Below are positions 55,490 to 64,000 of a stretch of 64,000 nucleotides of DNA, piece after piece. The notes under the pieces were generated by a model. The model made no database searches, was not told where the DNA came from, and saw only the letters and a program-made list of their open reading frames with translations. A program made the position numbers and the translations under genes. Origin of the DNA: Gadus chalcogrammus (taxonomy: Eukaryota > Chordata > Actinopteri > Gadiformes > Gadidae); NCBI RefSeq assembly GCF_026213295.1, contig NC_079426.1:27483602-27547601 (forward strand), written 5' to 3'. Numbering within the stretch: the first letter of the stretch is position 1; each line of letters begins with the position of its first letter.

Positions 55490-57961
55490 ATAAGACCCTT
55501 ACTGCAAATGCCCAGAAAAGAAAGCCAGGAGCAAGAATGCTGCAGCAGGATGAAGGCCCACCACCAAAACAGGCAAAGTTATGGGAGACCAGAAGAGTGT
55601 CCCAGGCCAGTGTTGATAAAGAAGTCCTTCATTTTATCATCCAAGGCCTGCACCCACCTAATCTGGTTGATCAACAGGTTTCGTAGATCTGGTTCATCAT
55701 CTTCAGCCCAACAATCAATGTGATTGTCACGCAACAACTGGGTTTGTCAGCAAAGTAGAGAAAGTTGCTCTTGAAATGAAAAGTCAATTTGAAAAACTTC
55801 TCTAAGTGGAATTGAGTCCATTGCAACTACCACGACTGCTGGACAACATACAGGCGTGGATTCCTTTGGTGTCACAGCCCATTGGATAGACCCCCAAACT
55901 ATGAAGAGATGTTGCGCTGCCCTGGCCTGCAAACAGCTGAAAGGGTCACATTCTTTTTCTGCCCTTGCCAGTGCTCTGAATGAGATCCACACTGAGTTTA
56001 ACATCCGTGACAAGATTACCCGACCACAACTGACAATGGCTCGAATTTTTTAAAAGCTTTTAGATTGTATGGTCAAACCGACGAAAACATCAACAATCCA
56101 GCACCTACAGCAGCGAGTGGTGAAGAAGATGATGATGGTGGTGAAGATGAGAATAATGAAGACCCAGGATAGCGTGGAATTTGTTGAAGCTGGAGCCATA
56201 TTAGATGAAGATGACTGCCTGGAGTATCAGCTTCCAAAACACCATCGTGGCGCCTGCCACCTTCTGAACCTGGTGTCAACTGTTGATGTTGAGGAGGCAA
56301 ATGTCAGCGCGGTGTACAAGCGGGTCTCACGTTCAACGTTTTCAAAGTGCTGGAGCCTTTGGAATAAGAGCGCCCAGATCCACCACAGCAGCTGAGATCA
56401 TTGAAGAAAATTGCAACTCCAGCTTTTGAGGCTTAACGCTACAAGATGGAATTCACTTTTCTTAGCAGTGGAAAGGATTGTGAGAATTGCAAGAGAACAA
56501 GGAGAAGGAGCCATCACAGCTGTTTGCAGTGCACTTAAGATCCCCCATGTATGTACCTGCCTGCATTTACATTTTTAAAGCTGAATTATATATTTTTCAC
56601 TTTGAATTGAAAGCTATTAAACACTATTACAGTATATTAAACTACCCCTCTGCACAGATGATTAGCATTTTAAAATTGGTTTTGTTATTGAATTGAAGGT
56701 GTTCAATGAAATTAATATGAAATGTTGTATCTATTATTTGTTGTTTTAATAGGTTCACTCCTGTCGAGATTGCATTTCTGACAGAATATGCAACAAGACG
56801 ATGAGACCGGTCGCAAAGGCCCTTGATGTTCTTCAAGGAGAGACCAATGTGCATATGGGGTGGTTGGTCCCTACAATACACGCTTCTCAAAGGCTAAGCT
56901 CCAGCACTTTGCATTTCCTCAAAGGTCTGTGGGCCCTTGAATTGATGCACTCCTAGCAGGCATTGAAAACCGGTTCGGACAGATCCTTGCCGATCCAGAG
57001 CTGATTGCTGCAGCAATCCTAGTCCCAAAATTCAAGACTAGCTGGACCAGTGATGATGCATCCTAAAACTTGGTAAGTGTTGCACTGTTTGCTTTTTGAT
57101 AGAAGCTAATAGAGGAAATTCCTGCTTTGAAGTATCTCTAACATACTAACAGTGCAAACCAATGACAGCGTAGCGGCGAAGCGTAATTCTAATTCCCATG
57201 CATTTCAACAGGAGACAATCCATTGTGACATAGACCACCGTTTTAAGCGAAACCAGCAGAAAAAGTTTAATCCTTGAAAAATTGCAGGACTGTGGTGTTT
57301 GGGCTTGTTGTTTTCCTGTTATGTTATATAAAGACAAGTGACTAGATACCATACTAACTGTCTATCCTGCTAACTAGCTCACTAGTCAAGTCTCTTATGC
57401 TATTTCCACACCCTACACCACGCCTACTCAAAGCGTTGGAAGCGTAATGCACCATAAGAAATTACGTAGGAAATCAAAAGCAATCTTATTTGTAAGCCAT
57501 ATAAAGTTGATAAAATCATAATGCCATCTTTCAGTGTTGTAATTTCAATGTTTTAATCCAGGTCCATGGTCCAATTTGGTCCTATTTTTGTTTTTCTATT
57601 CCATAGGCCTTGACTATATCAAAAGTCACTTGAAAAACCAAGTTGTGGAGAATCAAGGAGAGAGCTCCCATTCTTCAGAAGAGGATGATTTCTTTTCTGC
57701 AATCAAACAGACCAGTTCCGAAGAAAATGCCAAACAGCTTGAGATTTACCTTGGATGCCAAGGTGATACAGTTGAGATACTGAAGTCTTTCCCGGCAGTA
57801 TGCAACCTTTCATTGAGGCTTAACACCGCACTCCCAGCCTCAGCAGCCTGCGAGAGACTGTTTAGTGCAGCGGGACTGATCTTCAGACCAAAAAGGGCAC
57901 GTATTGGTTCCAAGAACTTTGAAAATCAGCTTATTTTGAGGCTAAACAGAAGATTCTGGTG
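55490..57961 (+). pseudogene. Tol2-like hAT transposase, downstream exons, broken
   Basis: Recognisable pieces in order: AKLWETRRVSQASVDKEVLHFIIQG (about 55577-55650), VTAHWIDPQTMKRCCAALACKQLKGSHSF (about 55868-55955), LKAFRLYGQTDENINN, then HHRGACHLLNLVSTVD (about 56240) and FSKCWSLWNKS. A short exon at about 56460-56555 reads VERIVRIAREQGEGAIT. Another (56751-57068) reads FTPVEIAFLTEYATT and ends at a GTAAGT donor. The last exon (about 57607-57961) carries the hAT dimerisation domain: LPASAACERLFSAAGLIFRPKRARIG and ENQLILRLN. Stops and frame changes occur throughout 55670-56450, so no product is expected. The order and termini match a Tol2-type gene whose first exon is at 34303. Confidence 0.82.
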
Positions 57962-58137
57962 ATTGTATAGGGTATGCCATTGTACTCTTACTGTCCTACA
58001 CAAACTCACAAACTACTGACGTACACTGTTTCACACACGGACCGAAATGCTCCTGTGACACCAATGGTGTTGGAAGTTCAATAGTTTATCTCCAGTTTTA
58101 CTACCCAGTTTTTGAAAGGAATTATGGACAAGCATCC

Positions 58138-58197
58138 CTCCCTCACACACACTCTCTTTCTTTCTCTCACACACACACTCTTTCTTTCTTTCTTTCT

Positions 58198-58278
<81 letters not shown>
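58138..58278 (+). repeat. CA microsatellite with CTTT-rich lead
   Basis: CTCACACACA and CTTTCTTT tracts lead into about 75 bp of uninterrupted CA (58199-58275). Open frames here are composition artefacts. Confidence 0.95.
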
Positions 58279-58279
<1 letters not shown>

Positions 58280-59009
58280 CTCTTCTTACTCCACACAGAC
58301 TGATACGCACTTCGCAGTCTATTTATCTCCTCCACAGGCACTCAAGTTCTCTACAGTCTGTTGCTCCTAAAATAATGTCCTGGTAGTTTTGCAGGCCAGG
58401 GTATGTCATGAATATTACTACCTCAGTTGTGAGGTTTTTGAATTCCAATAAAATTTGAGAAAAACATGCTCTTCGAGTTTGTGGTCCTTGACAGCATTAT
58501 TATATTTTTTGTATGTCATTTTTTTACCATGTCTTGGGCTCCATGTAGCACTAATCATCTTTCAATTAAGCTATTTCTTACAGTCGTGTCAATTATATGA
58601 GGTCCATTAGTTTAGCTTTAAATGTTTAAAAAATATATATATATTACGGTTACTTTTTACTTTTATACTTTAAGTAGATTTTAGAGCCTGTACTTTTCTA
58701 CTTTTACTTAAGTAAAGCGGTTAAGTTGATACTATACTTTTACCAGAGTCTTTTTATCCAGTATCCATACTTTTACTTAAGTAACGAATGTGTGTACTTT
58801 TGACACCACTGCATCTGATTCCAACACACTGTTTTGTCCTCGACCAGGATTCAGCCTGGTAGAATGGGATTCAGTAGGCCAGACCCTCCATCCATTGATT
58901 AGTGAATCTCTTAGCAATTTTCTTTATTGTATGAAGCTCAATTGTCCTTCAATTCGTATGATCTTTCGCATGTTTTTAACGCTTGGCAATATGATCAGGG
59001 TTTCTGTGT

Positions 59010-59125
59010 GGAGGGCTGGCCTAGGAACAGCTCCGTACAGGGATCTCCTATGAACAGCTGTGTAGAGGGCTCTCATATGAAAAGCTGTGTAGAGGAATCT
59101 CTTATGTACAGCTGTGTAGAGTTAA
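59010..59125 (+). repeat. Short tandem repeat, about 31-bp unit
   Basis: Four units share ATGAACAGCTGTGTAGAGG or near variants between the first GGAACAGCTCCG and TACAGCTGTGTAGAG. The flanks 58820-59009 and 59126-59375 show no gene. Confidence 0.75.
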
Positions 59126-59375
59126 GGTGGGGCTCAATGACCTCCGCAAACAAACAGACCTTTCACAATATGAAGACAATGTGTTGTCCATTCAGTCAGC
59201 ATCTGCATCCAAATTGGACCATAAATACAGACTTCCATTTCTATAAAATAAATTAATATAATACAGCTATTATATCAAATAGTATCTGTAGCGTGTAGTG
59301 TCTGTTGCACTGAAAACACTGAAATGGACTACCAGACTAGTAGCCTACTACTAGCTAGCCTAAAGTCTAGCTTTA

Positions 59376-59525
59376 GGGCGGCAGTAGCTCAGGAGGTAGA
59401 GCAGGTTGGCTAGTAACTGTAAGGTTACTGGTCCAGTCCCAGGCTCCACCTTGTGTCGAGGTGTCCCTGAGCAAGATGCCTCATCCTAATTGCTCTGGGT
59501 CCCCGGTCTGCATAAGCTATAAAAA
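59376..59525 (+). repeat. tRNA-derived SINE
   Basis: The head has an A-box-like TAGCTCAGGAGG (59385 onward) and a B-box-like GGTCCAGTCCC (59430-59440). The body that follows, GGTGTCCCTGAGCAAGATGCC, is a conserved segment of widespread fish SINEs. The 3' end is not sharply defined. Confidence 0.65.
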
Positions 59526-59810
59526 GGAATCATGATGGTTTCCCACCACTACTCCAAAGGAGACTCGACTTCCTCCCTTTGCCTACGGACGGAGGGAATC
59601 ATGGCCATCAGCGGGAGTGCTGTCATATGAAAGCTGCTGTTGACAGCAAACCTGGGGTGATGGCATACCGGGGATGCGTGCGCCGTCTAATGGAGTCAGT
59701 GCGATTAAGACTTTCCAGATGAACGAGAATTACGGAGGCTTTGGCCTCATTTGGCTTATGATCTAGAAACGTCATTACTAAAAGCATGATATATATATAT
59801 ATATATATAT

Positions 59811-60253
59811 TAGTGCTGTCAAGCGATTAAAATATTTAATCGGGATTAAACACATTAATACCATAGTTAACTCACGATTAATCGCGATTAATCACAAATT
59901 ATTTTTCTATGCTAAATATCCCTTGATTTCTTTGTCCCATTAATTCTCATTTTAATGCTCTTATTAACATGGAGAAGTGCATCGGCTTGCCTTGTGCAAA
60001 TTTTTTTTTTTTGATAACAACATTGGCATATACTGATCAAAACAGGACGATACAAAAAAAATGCCTATAGTGCAACTAAATGATGAACATACAAACATAC
60101 TGCCTTGAACATAGCAATCAGGCTACTGCTTCTTTGTTTGGAGCCAAAGGAAAAAAAAATAATAATTGCGTTAATCGCGCGATAAAAAAAATTAACGCAG
60201 TTAAAATTGGTTTGCGTTAACGCCGCTAATAACGCGTTTAACTGACAGCACTA
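59811..60253 (+). mobile_element. hAT-type MITE (TAGTGCTGTCAA family), second copy
   Basis: It begins TAGTGCTGTCAAGCGATT and ends GACAGCACTA, and resembles 4684-5138 over its length. The flanks are ATATATAT on both sides, consistent with an 8-bp duplication inside an AT microsatellite. It is non-coding. Confidence 0.82.
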
Positions 60254-60265
60254 ATATATATATAT

Positions 60266-60750
60266 GAGTGCTGTCAAGCGATTCAAATATTTAATAATAA
60301 TAATATTTAATTAATAGCATTAATGCCATAGTTAACTCACGATTAATCATGAGTAATCGCGATTAATCACAAACATTTTTCTATGCTAAATATCCCTTGA
60401 TTTCTTTGTCCCATAAATTTTTCTCATTTTAATGCTCTTTCAACATGGAGAAGTGCCTTGCTGCAAATGTTTTTTATTGGATAACAACATGGCATATATG
60501 ATTCGCAAAAACAGGACGGATACAAAAGAAAAAGCTTATATTTTTTTTTTTTTTTTTTTTTGTGCAACTAAACGATGAACATACAAACATACTGCCTTGA
60601 ACATAGCAGTCAGGCTACTGCTTCTTTGTTTTTATTTTTTTTATTTATTTTTAATAAAATAAATCGCGTTAATCACGCGCTAAAAAAATTAACGCCGTTA
60701 AAATTGGTTTGCGTTAACGCCGTTAATAATGTGTTTAATTGACAGCACTA
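60266..60750 (+). mobile_element. hAT-type MITE (TAGTGCTGTCAA family), third copy
   Basis: It starts GAGTGCTGTCAAGCGATT, one base different from the usual terminus, and ends TTGACAGCACTA. Only ATATATAT-type sequence separates it from the copy at 59811-60253, so the two lie head to tail. A poly-T run at 60541-60561 was gained in this copy. Confidence 0.8.
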
Positions 60751-61215
60751 ATATATATATTAACGCAATCTTACTTAACACAATTAATACAAATTGCCGC
60801 ATTAACGTACACTCTTTTTATTACATTTTTATTTTTAACTTTGTTTTTGAAAGATTTTGCACACAGAATGCCAACATTCATATTAGAAATTTTTTGTTTC
60901 TAGTTCCACTTACTTTACATTAAATTACACGTGCAGTAAGCGATTGCCTGATAACAATTGCAGTAAGTGAGAGCCTGTTTAAGATTCCCAAATCTGTGGT
61001 GTTCCGTAAATTTCATATTCAACCCAAATTGAGTGAGAAAAAACTCCCTCAAGTTTATGAAGTAAATTTGGTATGAATGATAATCTGTCATTCAATTTGA
61101 TAATCTCATTTAATTTAAATTGGAGTGGGTTTTAAATATAATTTTAAAAGTGTGCTCACCAATACTATGCGATTAATCAAAATTGGAATCTTTACCATCT
61201 TTGCCCTGCCCTAAT
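60751..61215. repeat. AT-rich repeat ending GCCCTGCCCTAA
   Basis: The stretch begins in AT repeats with TTAACGCAATC and ends GATTAATCAAAATTGG then TTTGCCCTGCCCTAA before ATATAT. The end resembles a hAT terminus (TAGGGCAGGGC), but the opposite end was not identified. It is non-coding. Confidence 0.4.
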
Positions 61216-62355
61216 ATATATACATATAAATATATTTGAGTGACTTTTGTGTCACGTGACTACAAACAACCTTGTTTGGGAAATTTTGTCATGCATTTGT
61301 TTCGATAACGGAATCACCAAAACATTTCTGATTTAGGGGAATGTGGTTGTGGGTGTCTGGGATGGCAGCCGTTCCGGAGAGCTTTCAACTTTGAGTGCAG
61401 AATTAAATCGACTACTCCAACATAAAACCTCTAAATATCCCTTTTAGTGTATTCCTCATGCAATGGTCTCAAAGCCGCCCTGACTGCTGGCCCTGCCTTA
61501 GTGCTCCTTGATGGATATATTTTAATAAAGGCTCCCTATCTCTGTTTTCGAACACAGACGCATACATACACACAGCTACCTTCACCACTGTCTCATATAT
61601 ATCAAATCGATATATTTTTGGTCAGTATTTCTAAAAGACTCCAGATCACGTCACAAACAATTCTGTGCCGAGGCCAATGCACTTATTTTCCCATTTATAG
61701 GTTTCTCTATCTGCGTGGCTCAGGCGGCTTGCCTTTGCATGTCTCTCGCAGCATTCTGTTCCCCACTCCTTCCGAACTCATTAGCTGGTGAAGAACAGTC
61801 TGCCCACTGCTGCCAGGAGACAGTAGCGTGTCCTCTGGCTCGCTGTAGGGCTCCAAGGGGGACACAAACCACTGTCTTTAAACACCACGGCTCATACCTT
61901 AATGGGTGTCTTTGACTTTTTTTTTTTTTTTTTTGGGGGGATATGTGTTTGTGTGTGTGTGCGTGCTTCTTAATACAGCACAAAAAACTGTATTATGAAA
62001 AAATATATATATACTTAACATTAATCCTTGTTTGTTTAACATAATTCATTGATGTTTTTAAGTGTTGTTCTACACACTGTTGCATGCATTTCATTTACTG
62101 ACCTATAGTCATTTCATTTAAGCATGGTTGTTCAGGGATCGCTTTCCCTTTAAATGATAGGAACGTTTTATGACGTAGAGCCCCATGCGGGGTTTGTTGA
62201 CTTGCAATGCGTTTTCACTTACTGGTTCCTATCTAAATAAACGACTCGCGTTCGTGTCCTCAACGTGAGAAACTGTCTCCTTGGATTTAATGCAATTTCC
62301 ACACTGGAGTTCACGACGTGAGTCTGCTGGACGTATCCAGAGACACGACACTACC
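61216..62355. other. No recognisable gene; possible LTR remnant near the end
   Basis: The frames are short and unmatched. A poly-T run lies at 61918-61934. The last part (about 62120-62330), with TAAATAAACG and directly preceding a gag-like ATG, could be LTR leader sequence of the gypsy fragment that follows, but no second LTR is present. Confidence 0.4.
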
Positions 62356-62998
62356 ATGGCTGCGAACGCTGTTACCTTCAAACTCCCCGAATTCTGGTAA
62401 TCGTCGGCGTCGGCATGGTTCGCCCACACCAAAGCGCAGTTCGCGTTGCGTGAGATCACCATGGATTCAATAAGGTACTACTACGTTGTGTCGACTCTTG
62501 GAAATCCAACAGCATCAAGAGTGGTGAGCCTCCTTAAAAATCCTCCAGCAAGGCAGAAGTATACAGTACTCAAAGCCCACCTGTTGATTGACACTGTGCA
62601 CGCTCAGTGAGGCTGATTCCATACGACTGTCTAGCATGCTCTCCACCTCAGATGACTTCCACCGTCTACTAGCCGGTTTCCCAGCCCTAACTCAGGCCAC
62701 TTTCTCTACGTCTGCCATGAAGCATGGTGTGGAGCACTATCTTGCCACTACTGGTCCACCTGTCTACGCCCGTGTTCAGAGCCTCGACCCGACCAAGCTT
62801 GCAGTTGCAAAGGCTGAGTTTGCAAACATGGAACGCATGAGTATAGTCCGCTAGTTCGACAGCCCGTGGGCATCGCCCCTCAACATCGTCCCCAAACTTG
62901 GCTGCGGCTGGCGCCCCCGTGGCGAATACTGGCTGCTTAATTTGGCAACGACAGCTGACCGATACCCGGTCCCAAGCATACAGGATTTTCCGTCAGAT
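62356..62998 (+). pseudogene. Gypsy-type gag-pol fragment with internal deletion
   Basis: ATG 62356 starts MAANAVTFKLPEFW, a gag N-terminus of a fish gypsy family, interrupted at once by TAA, and continues SASAWFAHTKAQFALREI, RYYYVVSTLGNPTASRV. Near 62600-62640 it jumps to a pol segment, STSDDFHRLLAGFPALTQ, HYLATTGPPVYARV, LDPTKLAVAKAEFANMER. Through further breaks come the reverse transcriptase entry motifs PWASPLNIVPK and ADRYPVPSIQDF. The catalytic core and everything after it are missing. It ends exactly where the satellite at 63001 starts. Confidence 0.78.
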
Positions 62999-63000
62999 CA

Positions 63001-63480
63001 CCACGGATTTTGAGTTAAGCCCCCGCCGTGGTCAACTGTGGCACACACACAGATTGAAACAGGAATCTGTGTGTGTGCCACGGAATATCAGTGTCATTTA
63101 CTTGCATTGGAGCAACTTCCGTAGACACATCACGGACAATTTAAGTGTTTCAGTGAGACCACCACGGATTTTGAGTTAAGCGACCGTGGTAGACTCGCTC
63201 GTTGAAACGGGGATCTGTGTGTGTGCCACGGAATAACAGTGTCATTTACTTGCATTGGAGCAAATTCCGTGGACACATCACGGAAAATGTAAGTGTTTCA
63301 GTGAGACCACCACGGATTTTGAGTTAAGCGCCCGTGGTCGACTAGCTTGTTGAAACGGGGATCTGTGTGTGTGACACGGAATATCAGTGTCATTAACTTG
63401 CATTGGAGTGAATTCCGTGCGCAAATCACGGAAATCGGCGTCTTTCCGTGATGATCCCACGGATTTCGAGTTAAGCGTCC
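63001..63480 (+). repeat. Tandem satellite, unit about 147-161 bp
   Basis: CCACGGATTTTGAGTTAAGC occurs at 63001, 63162 and 63310, and with one change at 63457. Units also share TCTGTGTGTGTGCCACGGAAT and CATTTACTTGCATTGGAG. The last unit is partial. Open frames across it are artefacts. Confidence 0.88.
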
Positions 63481-64000
63481 GTGGTCATTTCACGGATTCC
63501 TGTGAGACCAGGTTGTTAAATTGACAAAGGGGCTGTAATTAAAGCTACAAAAATAATTTAAAAAAAAACCTGTAACTTTCAACGCAACTCTAACGTCGCT
63601 TCAGGCGTCCAACACAAAACCTCATAGGTCCGGTTTTATTTGAAACCAAACCGGGACCATGGACCTATTAAAGAACATGGTTTATTGTCTGCCTGGTAAC
63701 ATGGTTATTAAAGACGGTTTCACAAAAAAATTGGCTCCGGGTGGACGGGACCTGAAAGACATGTTAGATGCACTGATGTGATGAGCATAGATGCGAGGCG
63801 GATTCACGAGTGTCACTTTTACTTTCTGGTGGATGTTGATGGATATTGCACAGATGGATATTGCACAGATACATCTTACTATGAAACAATTTCTTCGAGT
63901 TGAACTCCCTCTGCATCAGCAATCGGCTGGTCGGCGAACATCAGGGTGAGAAGAAAAAGACATTTGTGGAACTTCTGTTTACAGACCCGCCGTGGTTTAA
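63481..64000. other. No recognisable gene
   Basis: There is no matched coding sequence. GGACCATGGACCTATTAAAGAAC and the text after it could be part of another element continuing beyond the window. Confidence 0.4.

Larger units (their letters stand above)
33932..58811 (+). mobile_element. Tol2-like hAT transposon swollen to 24.9 kb by nested insertions
   Basis: The left end CAGAGGTGTCAAGTAAC and the inverted right end (58795-58811, CTTTTGACACCACTG) are the Tol2-type termini. Subterminal ACTTAAGTA motifs occur at both ends. The perfect 8-bp duplication CATCTGAT lies at 33924-33931 and 58812-58819. Exon 1 of the transposase is at 34303-34494 and the remaining decayed exons at about 55490-57961. 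Everything between about 34577 and 55180 is inserted material in intron 1. The ancestral element would have been about 4.3 kb, close to Tol2 size. Confidence 0.87.

Noticed and set aside
58078..58341. Open frames across the CA repeat
   Set aside because: Pure microsatellite translation.

Overview
The window looks like a teleost fish genomic segment made almost entirely of transposable elements inserted into one another. The evidence is the element set: L2- and Rex3-type LINEs, a Tol2-like hAT element, other hATs, PIF/Harbinger, pogo-type and TTAA-target elements, a Ty3/gypsy LTR element, a tRNA-derived SINE and long CA/GT microsatellites, with vertebrate-style introns inside the transposase genes. 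I found no host protein-coding gene, rRNA gene, CRISPR array or convincing functional tRNA gene. The species cannot be fixed from the sequence alone.

Layout. 1-3418: L2-type LINE with an intact endonuclease/reverse-transcriptase frame. 3581-7963: pogo-type DNA transposon with 25-bp perfect inverted repeats, a broken multi-exon transposase and a nested hAT MITE. 8222-12840: two copies of an AT-rich repeat; one is split by a TTAA-target element (8366-11535), which is itself split by a hAT element (9397-11040). 15400-19733: a foldback repeat interrupted by a hAT with a 5-bp target duplication and by a CACTG-ended element that carries a 752-bp near-perfect palindrome. 20003-21231: direct repeats enclosing a 137-bp tandem repeat and a poly-C minisatellite. 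21488-24101: a hAT-type element containing the second, inverted copy of the TTAA element. 24890-29509: a LINE 3' fragment, local duplications with tRNA-like boxes, and an internally deleted Rex3. 29512-33784: a nearly intact hAT (one stop codon) and a second 5-bp-duplication hAT.

33932-58811 is one Tol2-like hAT element flanked by a perfect 8-bp duplication. It is swollen to 24.9 kb by insertions in its first intron: a second L2-type LINE (esterase ORF1 plus ORF2), itself broken by a TTAA element, a Harbinger MITE and a full Harbinger element with an intact transposase; and a foldback repeat broken by a complete but decayed Ty3/gypsy element. 58812-64000 holds a SINE, two adjacent hAT MITEs, a gypsy fragment and a satellite of roughly 150 bp.

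The genes act only within their own elements. Harbinger supplies a DDE nuclease plus a SANT/Myb-like partner; the LINEs supply endonuclease and reverse transcriptase; the gypsy element once encoded gag, protease, reverse transcriptase, RNase H and integrase. The nesting gives a relative age order: Tol2-like element first, then the LINE and the foldback, then Harbinger, the TTAA element and gypsy. All family assignments are read by eye from motifs and element ends; no database search was possible.
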